Origin: Cellulomonas gelida
Lineage (GTDB): Bacteria; Actinomycetota; Actinomycetes; Actinomycetales; Cellulomonadaceae
DNA: 64,000 nucleotides
Assembly: GCF_006538725.1 (NCBI RefSeq)
Contig: NZ_BJLQ01000013.1
Span: 25,701-89,700, forward strand
Reading direction: 5' to 3'
Each line of letters begins with the position of its first letter. Position 1 is the first letter of the stretch. Positions 24,399 through 33,290 of the stretch are shown piece after piece. The translations under genes were made by a program, and so were the position numbers. A model generated the notes under the pieces. That model was not told the origin of the DNA and did not search any database. It saw only the letters and a program-made list of their open reading frames with translations.

Positions 24399-26471
24399 TC
24401 AGCGCAGGTGCTTCTCCGGGACGGGCAGGCGTCCGGCGGCGCGCTCCGCGCGGTAGTACGCCCGCGCCTCCTGCTGCCGCTCGGCCTCGGCGCCCGACGC
24501 GATCGGCGCGCGCAGGTGCTCGGGACCGAAGCCGAACGCGTCGACCAGGTCCTGCGCGTGCGGCCGCAGCCGCACCAGAAGACGGTCGATGTACGACGAC
24601 ACCGTGCGCGCACGGCCGGCCGAGAGCCGACCGTTGACGAGGTACCACGCGAGGTGCCGCTCGACGAGCGTGAGCCCGAACAGGTCGCGCAGCCACGTCA
24701 GGACCTGCTTGGTGCCGGGGTCCGTGGCCGCCTGCACGCCGCGCGTGAAGGCCTCCCACTGCACGCGCTCGGCGTGCGCCTGGGCGGCCTCGATGAGCTC
24801 GTGCTGGTGGGCGTTGACGAGCGCGGCGGCCTCGGCGGGCGGGAGCTTGCCGGCAGGGCGCAGCGCGGCCGCGAGCTCGGCGACCATGACCTCGACGCGG
24901 TCGGTGAGCAGCTCGCGCTGCGTCTCGACGTCGCGCAGCTGGCCCGCGGAGCGGCGCGCGTCGCCCACGTCGGCGATGGTCTGGACCGCGCGCACGAGCG
25001 GCGTGCGGTGCACGGCACGGTCGGCGACGAACCGCGCGACGTCGCCCGCGCCACCGGCCTTGAGGGCCTTGGCGTAGTCGCCGAGCAGGCGCTTGCCGAC
25101 GAGCTGGTACAGGACGGTGTTGTCGCCCTCGAACGTCACGTAGACGTCCAGGTCCTGGTGCAGCCCGACGAGGCGGTTCTCGGCGATGAAGCCCGCCCCG
25201 CCGCACGCCTCGCGGCACTCCTGGATCGTCGTCATCGCGTTCCACGTCGAGGTGGGCTTGAGTGCGGCGGCGAGCGTCTCGAGGTCCTCGCGACCCTCGG
25301 GCGTGTCACCCCGGCCGGAGAAGACCTCGTCGAACGCGGCGAGCAGCTCCTCGTGCGCGAACGTCGACGCGTACGTCTGGGCGAGCAGCGGGAGCAGGCG
25401 GCGCTGGTGGCGCTGGTAGTCGAGCAGGACGACCTCGTCCTCGCCCGCACCGGCGAACTGGCGGCGCTCGTTGGCGTAGCGGACCGCGATCGCGAGCGCG
25501 AGCTTGCTCGCGTTGACCGCGGCACCGTCGAGTGAGACGCGGCCCTGCACGAGCGTGCCGAGCATGGTGAAGAACCGGCGACCGGGGCTCTTGATGGGCG
25601 AGGAGTACGTGCCGTCGGGGGCGACGTCGCCGTACCGGTTGAGCAGGTTGGTCCGCGGGACGCGCACGTGGTCGAAGTGCAGGCGGCCGTTGTCGATGCC
25701 GTTGAGGCCGCCCTTGAGGCCGTCGTCCTCGCCGCCGACGCCCGGCAGGAACTCGCCCGTGGCGGGGTTGCGGATCGGGACGTAGAACGCGTGCACGCCG
25801 TGGTTGACGCGCTGACCGCCCTCGGGCGCCGTGACGAGCTGGGCGAACACGACGGCCGCGGTGCCGTGCAGGGCCGCGTTGCCGAGGTACTCCTTCCACG
25901 CCGCACGGAACGGCGTGTGGATGACGAACTCCTGCGTCTCGCGGTCGTACTCGGCGGTCGTGCCGATCGACGCGACGTCCGAGCCGTGCCCCGTCTCCGT
26001 CATCGCGAACGCGCCGGGCACCTCGACCGACATCGCGTCCGGCAGGAACGCGTCGTGGTGGTGCTCGGTGCCCAGGTGCAGGATCGCGCTCGCGAACAGG
26101 CCCCACTGCACGCCGGCCTTGATCTGCAGCGACGGGTCACCCGCGACGAGCTCCTCGAACCGCGACAGGCTGCCGCCGTGGTCGTCGGCGCCGCCCAGCC
26201 GGGTGGGGAACGCGCGCAGCACGTCGTGCTTCGCGACGAGCTCGCGCAGCTGGTGCAGGACGCGCTCGCGGTGCTCGGCGAGCGGCAGACCCTCGATCTT
26301 GTGGAACTCGGGGCTGCCGGCGACCGCGCGGGCCTCCCGGCGCAGCTGCGCGTAGGGGCCGAGCAGCTGGTCGGTCAGCGCAGCGACGTCGATGCGCGGG
26401 TCCTCGTGCACGGACAGGGCGGGCGAACGGCCTTCGTGGCCGCGCTGGTCGGTCGCGGTGGTGGTGGTCAT
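24399..26471 (-). CDS. Acyl-CoA oxidase/dehydrogenase (ACOX family)
   Basis: A 690-aa flavoenzyme for the first step of fatty acid beta-oxidation. The FAD/acyl-CoA core shows AMTETGHGSDVASIGTTAEY and GNAALHGTAAVVFAQL. The RVSLDGAAVNASKLALAIAV and RRQFAG segments follow, then ECREACGGAGFIAENRLVGL. In TFEGDNTVLYQLVGKRLL the Glu matches the catalytic base of acyl-CoA oxidases. The length (about 690) fits oxidases rather than short acyl-CoA dehydrogenases. GGGAGA precedes the ATG at 26471. It lies 13 bp downstream of the TetR gene and probably shares its transcript. Whether O2 or an electron-transfer flavoprotein is the acceptor is not decided by sequence. Confidence 0.88.
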   Translation of the reverse strand: MTTTTATDQRGHEGRSPALSVHEDPRIDVAALTDQLLGPYAQLRREARAVAGSPEFHKIEGLPLAEHRERVLHQLRELVAKHDVLRAFPTRLGGADDHGGSLSRFEELVAGDPSLQIKAGVQWGLFASAILHLGTEHHHDAFLPDAMSVEVPGAFAMTETGHGSDVASIGTTAEYDRETQEFVIHTPFRAAWKEYLGNAALHGTAAVVFAQLVTAPEGGQRVNHGVHAFYVPIRNPATGEFLPGVGGEDDGLKGGLNGIDNGRLHFDHVRVPRTNLLNRYGDVAPDGTYSSPIKSPGRRFFTMLGTLVQGRVSLDGAAVNASKLALAIAVRYANERRQFAGAGEDEVVLLDYQRHQRRLLPLLAQTYASTFAHEELLAAFDEVFSGRGDTPEGREDLETLAAALKPTSTWNAMTTIQECREACGGAGFIAENRLVGLHQDLDVYVTFEGDNTVLYQLVGKRLLGDYAKALKAGGAGDVARFVADRAVHRTPLVRAVQTIADVGDARRSAGQLRDVETQRELLTDRVEVMVAELAAALRPAGKLPPAEAAALVNAHQHELIEAAQAHAERVQWEAFTRGVQAATDPGTKQVLTWLRDLFGLTLVERHLAWYLVNGRLSAGRARTVSSYIDRLLVRLRPHAQDLVDAFGFGPEHLRAPIASGAEAERQQEARAYYRAERAAGRLPVPEKHLR

Positions 26472-26484
26472 CGGGTCTCCCGGG

Positions 26485-27360
26485 TCATCGGATCTCCCAC
26501 GCGGTACGCGTGCTGGTGCGTTCACGGGCGAGCAGGCCGACCGGGCCGGCCCAGAGCCAGGCGGCGACCTGTGCGGTCAAGGTGGCGCGGTCGGGCGTGC
26601 CGGGCTCGCCGCGGTGCGCCATCCACCACTCGCCCGAGCCGCGCACGAAGCCCACGGCCCCGGCGGCCCACACCTCGGCGAGCGAGTCGCGCGCGGCCTT
26701 CGCGGCGTCGGCGGCCTCGTCGTGCGCCATGTCGTCGTGCGCCATGTCGTCGTGCGCCACCGTGGGCGCGGGCGCGTCGTGCTCTCCCAGCTCGCGCGCG
26801 AACGGCAGCGCGACCAGGTGCGTGACCGAGTCGAGGAAGTGGCCGAGCGGACCGCCGGACTCGACCGAGCCGTCGCGCGTCACGAACGCGTACACGTTCG
26901 GCGAGGACTCGATCATCTCGAGGTAGACCGCGACCATCGCGCGCAGGCCGTCGCGCGGCGTGGGCGCGACGCGCAGCACGCCCTCGAGCGCGCCCTGGAT
27001 CTGCAGCACGACGGCCTCGGCGACCGCGATCTGCAGCCCGGTCTTGTCCGAGAAGTAGCGGTAGACGATCGACTTCGACGTGCCGGCGGCCGTCGCGATC
27101 TCCTCCATGGAGACGTCGGGACCCTTGTGGTGGACCGTGCGACGCGCGACGCGGACGAGTTCGGCGCGGCGGGCCTCGCGGTGGTCCGCCCAGCGTGCGG
27201 AGCGGCCGTCGACGACGAATGGGTCGTCGCGTCGGGGGTCGTCGCGGCGGGGCTCGTCACGTCGTAGGTCGCGCGCAGCGTGGGGTGCGCCGGCGCTGGT
27301 CGCGGCGGCGTTGCCGGTGGTGGCCGTCGTCGTCGACGGGCCACGTGTGATCGGGCTCAC
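26485..27360 (-). CDS. TetR family regulator of the fatty-acid cluster
   Basis: A 291-aa regulator. An unusual N-terminal extension of some 60 residues, Thr/Ala-rich then with RRDEPRRDDPRRDDP, precedes the TetR DNA-binding domain. The helix-turn-helix is VSMEEIATAAGTSKSIVYRYFSDK (read as VSMEEIATAAGTSKSI and VYRYFSDK). The ligand domain carries a second small repeat, AHDDMAHDDMAHDEAA. It starts at a GTG with a leaderless promoter. It is divergent from thiolase-FabG4-MaoC and co-directional with the acyl-CoA oxidase, so it likely represses both arms and responds to an acyl-CoA. The ligand is inferred. Confidence 0.82.
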   Translation of the reverse strand: MSPITRGPSTTTATTGNAAATSAGAPHAARDLRRDEPRRDDPRRDDPFVVDGRSARWADHREARRAELVRVARRTVHHKGPDVSMEEIATAAGTSKSIVYRYFSDKTGLQIAVAEAVVLQIQGALEGVLRVAPTPRDGLRAMVAVYLEMIESSPNVYAFVTRDGSVESGGPLGHFLDSVTHLVALPFARELGEHDAPAPTVAHDDMAHDDMAHDEAADAAKAARDSLAEVWAAGAVGFVRGSGEWWMAHRGEPGTPDRATLTAQVAAWLWAGPVGLLARERTSTRTAWEIR

Positions 27361-27367
27361 GAAACTG

Positions 27368-27373
27368 AAGGTA
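27368..27373 (-). promoter_or_regulatory. -10 box of a leaderless promoter for the TetR gene
   Basis: TACCTT lies 7 nt before the GTG at 27360. It sits in an AT-richer island with an imperfect dyad (ACTGAAGGTATCAGGTACTG), which may be the TetR operator. Confidence 0.55.
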
Positions 27374-27470
27374 TCAGGTACTGTGGGTTCTGGACACCAC
27401 TTCGGGACGAACGTCCCTGGACCTGCGGGTCCGACGCTGATCGCGACGACGCGAGAGGAGCGCCACGCAG

Positions 27471-28796
27471 ATGGCACTCAAGAAGACAGGCCCCACGAGC
27501 GCGCGCCGCCGCGCCCTGGTCCTCGGCGGCAACCGGATCCCGTTCGCCCGCTCGGGCGGCGCCTACGCCCACGCCTCGAACCAGGACATGCTCACCGCCG
27601 CGCTCGAAGGGCTCGTCGCCCGCTACGGGCTGCAGGGCGAACGCATCGGCGAGGTCGCCGCGGGCGCGGTGCTCAAGCACAGCCGCGACTTCAACCTCAC
27701 GCGGGAGGCCGTGCTGGGCTCGTCGCTCGCGGCGACGACGCCCGCGTACGACGTCCAGCAGGCGTGCGCGACCGGGCTCGAGACGCTCGTCGGCCTGTCG
27801 AACAAGATCCGCCTCGGCCAGCTCGAGTCCGCGATCTCCGGCGGCGTCGACTCCACCTCCGACGCCCCGATCGTCGTCACCGACCGCCTGCGCCGCGCGC
27901 TGCTCGACCTGTCGCGCGCCAAGACCGCCGCCCAGAAGCTCGCGGCGCTCGGCCGCATCCGGCCCAAGGACCTCGCGCCCGTCGCGCCGTCGACGAGCGA
28001 GCCGCGCACGCACCTGTCGATGGGTGAGCACCAGGCGCTGACGACCGCGCAGTGGGGCATCACGCGCGAGGCGCAGGACGAGCTCGCGCTCGCGTCCCAC
28101 CAGCGGCTCGCGGCCGCGTGGGACGCCGGGTTCTTCGACGACCTCGTCACGCCGTACCGCGGCCAGACGATCGACGGGAACCTGCGCAAGGACAGCTCGC
28201 TCGAGAAGCTTGCGTCGCTGCGCCCGACGTTCGGCACCCGCCTGGACGCCGAGGCGACCATGACGGCCGGCAACTCGACGCCGCTCACCGACGGCGCCTC
28301 GACCGTGCTGCTCGGCTCCGACGAGTGGGCCGCGAGCCACGGGCTCACGCCGCTGGCCGCCGTCGTCGACGCCGAGGCCGGCGCGGTCGACTTCGTGCAC
28401 GGCGAGGACGGCCTGCTCATGGCGCCCGCGTTCGCGGTCCCGCGCCTGCTCGCACGCCACGGCCTCGCGCTGGACGACTTCGCCTACGTCGAGATCCACG
28501 AGGCGTTCGCCGCGACGGTGCTGTCCACGCTCGCCGCGTGGGAGTCGCCCGAGTTCGGCCGCGAGCGCCTGGGCCTGGACGGCGCATTCGGGACCGTCGA
28601 CCGCGCCCGGCTCAACGTGCACGGATCGTCGCTCGCCGCGGGCCACCCGTTCGCCGCGACCGGCGGCCGCATCGTGGCGACCATCGCCAAGGAGCTCCAC
28701 CTGCGCAAGCAGCGCGACGGCGGCACGCCGCGCGCCCTGGTGTCCATCTGTGCGGCCGGCGGGCTCGGCCTCACCGCGATCCTCGAGGCGGCCTGA
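27471..28796 (+). CDS. Acetyl-CoA C-acyltransferase (thiolase, FadA2/FadI-like)
   Basis: A 441-aa thiolase catalysing CoA-dependent cleavage of 3-ketoacyl-CoA, or the reverse condensation. The nucleophile cysteine is in VQQACATGLETLVGLS, the histidine in HEAFAATVLSTLA, and the C-terminal GHPFAATGGR with SICAAGGLGL provides the second cysteine. GAGAGGAG precedes the ATG at 27471. It is the first gene of a coupled trio with FabG4-like and MaoC-like genes. Size and order match mycobacterial fadA2 beside fabG4 and htdX. The promoter region is shared with the divergent TetR gene. Confidence 0.92.
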   Translation: MALKKTGPTSARRRALVLGGNRIPFARSGGAYAHASNQDMLTAALEGLVARYGLQGERIGEVAAGAVLKHSRDFNLTREAVLGSSLAATTPAYDVQQACATGLETLVGLSNKIRLGQLESAISGGVDSTSDAPIVVTDRLRRALLDLSRAKTAAQKLAALGRIRPKDLAPVAPSTSEPRTHLSMGEHQALTTAQWGITREAQDELALASHQRLAAAWDAGFFDDLVTPYRGQTIDGNLRKDSSLEKLASLRPTFGTRLDAEATMTAGNSTPLTDGASTVLLGSDEWAASHGLTPLAAVVDAEAGAVDFVHGEDGLLMAPAFAVPRLLARHGLALDDFAYVEIHEAFAATVLSTLAAWESPEFGRERLGLDGAFGTVDRARLNVHGSSLAAGHPFAATGGRIVATIAKELHLRKQRDGGTPRALVSICAAGGLGLTAILEAA

Positions 28797-28797
28797 C

Positions 28798-30192
28798 ATG
28801 GCGAACCCGATCACGACGACGCTGTCCGCCAAGCTCTCCGGGGTCCTCGGCTTCTCGCCCGCGGCACCGCTGCGGCGCTGGGCACCCGGGCAGCCGCTCG
28901 TCGACGGCAAGGTCCTGGTACTGGGCTCCGGCACGGGTCCCGACGCGGACGCGGATGCGATCGCGGCGCTCCTGTCCGGCTCGCCGTCGGCGCCCTCGGC
29001 CACGCCCGACGCGTCGGGCGACGAGGTCCTCGACGGCTGGGGCCTGGACGTCTACCGGCACCCGGTGCCCGACGAGCGGTACGCCGCGGTCGTCGTCGTG
29101 CTCACCGAGGTCGACCACCCGTCCGACCTGCACGCGCCGCTGCTGGCCGTCGCCGGCACGCTCAAGAAGCTCGCGCGCGGCGGGCGGGTCGTGACGATCT
29201 CCCGCTCGGCCGACGACGCGGCTCCCGCCGTGGCCGCCGCCCGTCAGGGGATCGACGCCGTGGTGCGCACGATCGCCAAGGAGTCGCGGGGCGGCAGCAC
29301 GGCCAACGGGATCGTCCTGGCCGACGGCGTGCCCGTCACCGCGGCCTCGGTCGTCGGGGCGCTGCGTTTCCTGCTGTCCACGCGCTCGGCGTTCGTGCAC
29401 GGCCAGCTCTTGGCCGTCGACTCGCAGGCCGGTGCGCTGCCGACCGACTGGGACGCCCCGCTCGCCGGACGCGTCGCGGTGGTGACCGGCGCGGCACGCG
29501 GCATCGGCGCGGCGATCGCCCGCACGCTCGCGCGGGACGGCGCGACGGTCGTCGCGGTCGACGTCCCCGCCGCGGGCGAGCAGCTGGCGGCGGTCGCCAA
29601 CGGGATCCGCGGCACCGCGCTGCAGCTCGACATCACCGCCGACGACGCGGGCGCCACGATCCTCGAGCACGCGCTCGCACGGCACGGGCGGCTCGACGTC
29701 GTCGTGCACAACGCAGGCATCACGCGCGACAAGCTGTTCGCCAACATGACCGATGCGCAGTGGGACGCGGTGATCGCCGTGAACATCGCCGCGCAGCTCG
29801 CGATCAACGAGGCCCTGCTGACCTCGGGCGACTTCACCGACGCGCCGCGCATCGTCTCGATCTCCTCGACCACGGGGCTCGCGGGCAACCGCGGGCAGGC
29901 CAACTACGCCGCGACCAAGGGCGGGGTGATCGGCATGGTCCGCGCGACCGCACCGCTGCTCGAGCCGTTCGACGGCACCGCGAACGCGGTCGCGCCCGGG
30001 TTCATCGAGACGGAGATGACCGCCAAGATGCCCGCGCTCGCGCGCCAGGTCGCCCGGCAGATGAACTCGCTGCAGCAGGGCGGGCAGCCGGTCGACGTCG
30101 CCGAGGCCGTCGCGTTCCTGTCCTCGCCGCAGGCCGGGGGGATCGTCGGGCGCACGTTGCGGGTGTGCGGCCAGCACGTGGTCGGCGCATGA
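28798..30192 (+). CDS. fabG4: High-molecular-weight 3-oxoacyl-ACP/CoA reductase (FabG4-like)
   Basis: A 464-aa two-domain short-chain dehydrogenase. Residues 1 to about 210 form a degenerate flavodoxin-like Rossmann domain. The catalytic SDR domain begins with the cofactor motif TGAARGIG (230-237), then NAGITRD, the serine in SISSTTGLAGN, and YAATK with Tyr near 370 and Lys near 374. This double-domain form is the HMwFabG/FabG4 type of mycobacteria, which reduces 3-ketoacyl-CoA or ACP with NADH. It begins 1 bp after the thiolase stop and overlaps the MaoC start (ATGA). Confidence 0.9.
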   Translation: MANPITTTLSAKLSGVLGFSPAAPLRRWAPGQPLVDGKVLVLGSGTGPDADADAIAALLSGSPSAPSATPDASGDEVLDGWGLDVYRHPVPDERYAAVVVVLTEVDHPSDLHAPLLAVAGTLKKLARGGRVVTISRSADDAAPAVAAARQGIDAVVRTIAKESRGGSTANGIVLADGVPVTAASVVGALRFLLSTRSAFVHGQLLAVDSQAGALPTDWDAPLAGRVAVVTGAARGIGAAIARTLARDGATVVAVDVPAAGEQLAAVANGIRGTALQLDITADDAGATILEHALARHGRLDVVVHNAGITRDKLFANMTDAQWDAVIAVNIAAQLAINEALLTSGDFTDAPRIVSISSTTGLAGNRGQANYAATKGGVIGMVRATAPLLEPFDGTANAVAPGFIETEMTAKMPALARQVARQMNSLQQGGQPVDVAEAVAFLSSPQAGGIVGRTLRVCGQHVVGA

Positions 30193-31076
30193 CGCTCGTC
30201 GAGCTGCCCGCCGTCCCCGGGCTCGGCGGGCTGTACGTGCGCGGCGCGGGCGCCTCCGGGCGGCTCGCGCTCGCTCGTCGGACCGGCAACGCGCCCACGT
30301 CACTGCCGGACGTCGCCTACCGCGTGCGCGGCGTGCGCCCCACGCTCGAGCACCTGACGGCGTTCCAGCGCCTCGTCGGCGAGAGCGCGACCGACACCCT
30401 GCCCGCGGGGTTCGTCCACGTGCTCGCGTTCCCCGTCGCGATCGCGCTCATGGCGCGCGCGGACTTCCCGCTGCCGCTGGCCGGGATGGTGCACCTCGCG
30501 AACGTCGTCGAGCAGCACCGGCCGGTCCGGTACGACGAGACGCTCGACGTGGTCGCGAGCGCGCACGGGTTGCGGCCCCACCGCACCGGCACGCAGGTGG
30601 ACCTCGTCGTCGAGGTCACGTCCGACGACGAGCTCGTCTGGCGCGGCACGTCCACGTACCTCGCCAAGGGCGTGCGGCTCGGCGGTCTGGTGCCGGACGA
30701 CGACGAGCGCGCGCCGTTCGTGGCGCCGCTGCCGACCGGGCAGTGGCGGCTCGCCGCCGACACCGGCCGCCGGTACGCCGCGGTCTCCGGCGACCGCAAC
30801 CCGATCCACCTGTCCGCGCTCACGGCCAAGGCGCTCGGGTACGACAAGGCGATCGCGCACGGGATGTACACCGCGTCGCGCCTGCTCGCCGACGTGGGCC
30901 CGGCCCGCGGCGACGCGTTCGTCTGGCACGTGGACTTCGTCAAGCCGATCCTGCTGCCGGCGACCGTCGCCACCGCGACCCGCCGGACCGCGGACGGCTC
31001 GTCGTTCACGATGGCGGCTTGGCACCCCCGCACGGGCAAGCCCCACGCCCTCGGCTCGGTCGTCCCCGTCCCCTGA
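30189..31076 (+). CDS. MaoC-family (R)-enoyl-CoA hydratase (HtdX-like)
   Basis: A 295-aa double hot-dog protein. The N-terminal half is a degenerate hot-dog. The C-terminal half carries the hydratase motif AAVSGDRNPIHLSALTAKAL followed by IAHGMYTASRLL, with the catalytic Asp and His. It hydrates trans-2-enoyl-CoA to (R)-3-hydroxyacyl-CoA, matching the stereochemistry expected of the FabG-type partner. ATGA overlap with fabG4 shows coupling. Its neighbours reproduce mycobacterial htdX-fabG4-fadA2-fadE5. The 3' end is followed directly by a 72-bp repeat array. Confidence 0.88.
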   Translation: MTLVELPAVPGLGGLYVRGAGASGRLALARRTGNAPTSLPDVAYRVRGVRPTLEHLTAFQRLVGESATDTLPAGFVHVLAFPVAIALMARADFPLPLAGMVHLANVVEQHRPVRYDETLDVVASAHGLRPHRTGTQVDLVVEVTSDDELVWRGTSTYLAKGVRLGGLVPDDDERAPFVAPLPTGQWRLAADTGRRYAAVSGDRNPIHLSALTAKALGYDKAIAHGMYTASRLLADVGPARGDAFVWHVDFVKPILLPATVATATRRTADGSSFTMAAWHPRTGKPHALGSVVPVP

Positions 31077-31077
31077 C

Positions 31078-31275
31078 CCAGTGCGTGCTCCGGCCACCCG
31101 CCCCCGAGGCCGGAGCAACCACAGGCTCGCCCGCCTCCCCCACCACGACCCAGTCATCACTCCGGCCACCCCGGCCCGAGCCCGGAGCAACCACAGGCTC
31201 GTCCGACTCCCCCACCACGACCCAGTCGTTGCTCCGGGTATCCGGGTCCGAAGCCGGAGCAACCACGGGGTCGAC
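31078..31275. repeat. Array A: three units of a 72-bp hairpin repeat
   Basis: Three units begin with CCAG at 31078, 31150 and 31222, exactly 72 bp apart. Each has a left arm ending CTCCGG, a 14-18 nt centre, and a right arm starting CCGGAGCAACCAC. In unit 3 GTTGCTCCGG pairs with CCGGAGCAAC. The array fills the 204 bp between the convergent maoC and GNAT-kinase stops. It is the same family as the arrays at 37954 and 38913. Confidence 0.8.
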
Positions 31276-31280
31276 GCGGA

Positions 31281-32561
31281 CTAGGCGGGCAGCCAGCCGG
31301 CCAGCGCAGCGATGCCGCGGGCGATCTCGTCGGGCGTGCGGCCGATGGTGGCGACGCGGTGCACCGAGGGCGGGCAGCCGCGCTCGAGCGCGCGTGCGGC
31401 GGCGTCGCTGCGCGCGACGTGCGCGTCGAGCTCGGCGCCGCTCTCGCGCTGCGCGAGGCGGTCGCGGGCCGTGGCGTCGTCGGCCGTGAGGAGCACCGCG
31501 GTCACACGCGGGGCATCGCCCATCGCGGCCGCGAGGTCGTCGGCGTACTGCGGGCTCACGGTGTTCGTGTAGACGAGGCGGCGGTAGCCGAGATCCCGGT
31601 ACGCCGACCACACCGCGCGCAGGTTGCGCTCCGCGAGGCGGTCGACGTGCGGCGCGGGGTGCGCGAGGTCCAGGTAGTCGCCCTCGATCACGGCGTGCCG
31701 CACGTCGGCGCCCGCGAGCTGCGCGTGGAGCGCGTGCGCGACGCTCGTCTTGCCGACGCCCGAGCGGCCACCGATCAGCACGACGTGCGACCGCTCGTCG
31801 GGCGCGCCGTCGCCGACCCGCGCGCTCCCGTCGACGTCCGCAGGCTCGTCGAACCCCGTGCGCTCGTCGAACCCGGTGCGCTCGTCGAACCCCGTGCGCT
31901 CGTCGAACCCGGTGCGCTCGTCGGACCCCGCACGCTCGTCGGACGTGCCGTCGAGGCCCAGACGCGTCCGCAGCATCGCCCGCGCCGCGGGCCACTCGTC
32001 GGCGAGGATCGAGAAGTACACCGAGTCGCCGCGCGAGCCGTCCGGCGCCACGCGGTGGCCGCGCAGCCGCCCCTCCTCGACCGCACCGAGCCGCGCGACC
32101 GCCGCGAGCGAGCGCGCGTTGCGGGCGTCCACCCGCAGCGCCACCCGGTGCACGCCCCACTCCTCGAACGCGTGCGTGAGCAGCGTGAGCTTGCACGCGG
32201 GGTTGACGTGCGTGCCCCACACCGCGGGGTCGTAGAACGTGTGCCCCACCTCGAGCCGGCCCAGGCGCCGGTCCACGTCGTAGAGCGACGTCGAGCCCAG
32301 CACGGCGCCGCTCGCGTCGTCGAGCACCGCGAACGCGTACCGGCCGGGCGTCTCGAGCGCGCGGGTCACGTCGGCGAGCATGTCGGCCTCGTCGCGCGGC
32401 GTGGGCGTCGTCATGCCGCGCCACACGCGGTCGTCGACGAACGCCACGAGCGCGGCGGCGTGCTCGGGTCCCAGCGGGACGAGGCGGACTCCGGGGCCGA
32501 CGAGGGTGAGGTCGTGCTGCACGGGCGCGATCGTGCCACGCCCGGCGCGCCGGGCCCGCAC
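31281..32561 (-). CDS. GNAT N-acetyltransferase fused to a P-loop kinase-like domain
   Basis: A 426-aa fusion. Residues about 15-195 are a RimJ/RimL-type GNAT domain (GRLEVGHTFYDPAVWGTHVNP, split at the acetyl-CoA region, then ARNARSLAAVARLGAVEEG). Residues about 200-245 are a linker of hexapeptide repeats (DERTGF-type). Residues about 258-426 form a P-loop domain with Walker A GGRSGVGKTS. The kinase-like part resembles small AAA/zeta-type nucleotide kinases. Substrates of both halves are unknown. I start at the GTG at 32561, with GGGGA upstream; a later GTG at 32522 lacks a ribosome-binding site. It is an uncommon domain pairing. Confidence 0.75.
   Translation of the reverse strand: MRARRAGRGTIAPVQHDLTLVGPGVRLVPLGPEHAAALVAFVDDRVWRGMTTPTPRDEADMLADVTRALETPGRYAFAVLDDASGAVLGSTSLYDVDRRLGRLEVGHTFYDPAVWGTHVNPACKLTLLTHAFEEWGVHRVALRVDARNARSLAAVARLGAVEEGRLRGHRVAPDGSRGDSVYFSILADEWPAARAMLRTRLGLDGTSDERAGSDERTGFDERTGFDERTGFDERTGFDEPADVDGSARVGDGAPDERSHVVLIGGRSGVGKTSVAHALHAQLAGADVRHAVIEGDYLDLAHPAPHVDRLAERNLRAVWSAYRDLGYRRLVYTNTVSPQYADDLAAAMGDAPRVTAVLLTADDATARDRLAQRESGAELDAHVARSDAAARALERGCPPSVHRVATIGRTPDEIARGIAALAGWLPA
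31845..31934. repeat. 18-bp minisatellite inside the GNAT-kinase gene
   Basis: Five in-frame 18-bp units (31845, 31863, 31881, 31899, 31917), with a sixth partial one, encode the repeated DERTGF linker. Units 1-4 differ only by an alternating C/G. The tract should vary in length between strains without breaking the frame. Confidence 0.85.
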
Positions 32562-32692
32562 GATTTCCCCGCTCGGCGCGCGGCTCTGCGGACGGCGCTA
32601 CGGGCGGCTCGGCGGGACGCTCGGCGGGACAGCCCTGCGGGACGCCCGTGGGACGCTCGCGGCGCGTCGGCGGGTGGTGGCAGGGTAGGCGC

Positions 32693-33280
32693 ATGCTGCT
32701 GGAGCCCGGTGGGGACTACGACGGCCTGACCCTGCGCGGCGAGCGGTTCGACGGGCAGGACGCGAGCGAGGCACGGTTCCTCGACTGCGCGTTCGAGCAG
32801 TGCACGCTCGACGACACGGACCTCTCGCACGCCCGCCTCGTCGACACGTCGTGGGCGGGCGTGCGATCCGCCACGCTGCGGATCGCGAGCTCGGCCTGGC
32901 AGGACGGGACACTGCACGACTGCCGGCTCGGCGCGGTCCAGGCGTACGCGGTGCGATGGACGCGCGTGCACGTCGTCGGCGGGAAGGTCGACTATTTCAA
33001 CCTGCGCGACTCGACGCTCGAGCACGTGCGGTTCACGGGTGTGGTGATCGACGAGCTCGACCTGGCGCGCGTGCGCGCGACGCACCTGACGTTCGAGGAC
33101 TGCCGCGTGCGGCGTCTGGACGTCACCGGGGCGACGCTCAAGGAGGCGGACGTGCGCGGCATCCGGGACCTGCAGCACCTCGACGGGGTCGCGGGCCTCG
33201 CGGGCGCGACAGTCAGCACGGAGCAGCTGGTCGAGCTCGCACCGGCGCTCGCCGAGCACCTCGGCCTGCGGGTGCGCTGA
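32693..33280 (+). CDS. Pentapeptide-repeat-like protein
   Basis: A 195-aa protein with repeated A(D/N)LxX-like units: ARFLDCAFEQCTLDDTDLSH, ATLRIASSAWQDGTLHDCRL, NLRDSTLEHVRFTGVVIDEL and DLARVRATHLTFEDCRV. These give a right-handed quadrilateral beta-helix, possibly mimicking DNA in the manner of MfpA/Qnr, though many such proteins have no known role. The start at 32693 is the first ATG before the first recognisable unit. It converges on the TetR gene with a 10-bp gap. Whether it affects gyrase cannot be told from sequence. Confidence 0.75.
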   Translation: MLLEPGGDYDGLTLRGERFDGQDASEARFLDCAFEQCTLDDTDLSHARLVDTSWAGVRSATLRIASSAWQDGTLHDCRLGAVQAYAVRWTRVHVVGGKVDYFNLRDSTLEHVRFTGVVIDELDLARVRATHLTFEDCRVRRLDVTGATLKEADVRGIRDLQHLDGVAGLAGATVSTEQLVELAPALAEHLGLRVR

Positions 33281-33290
33281 GCGCACGCCG

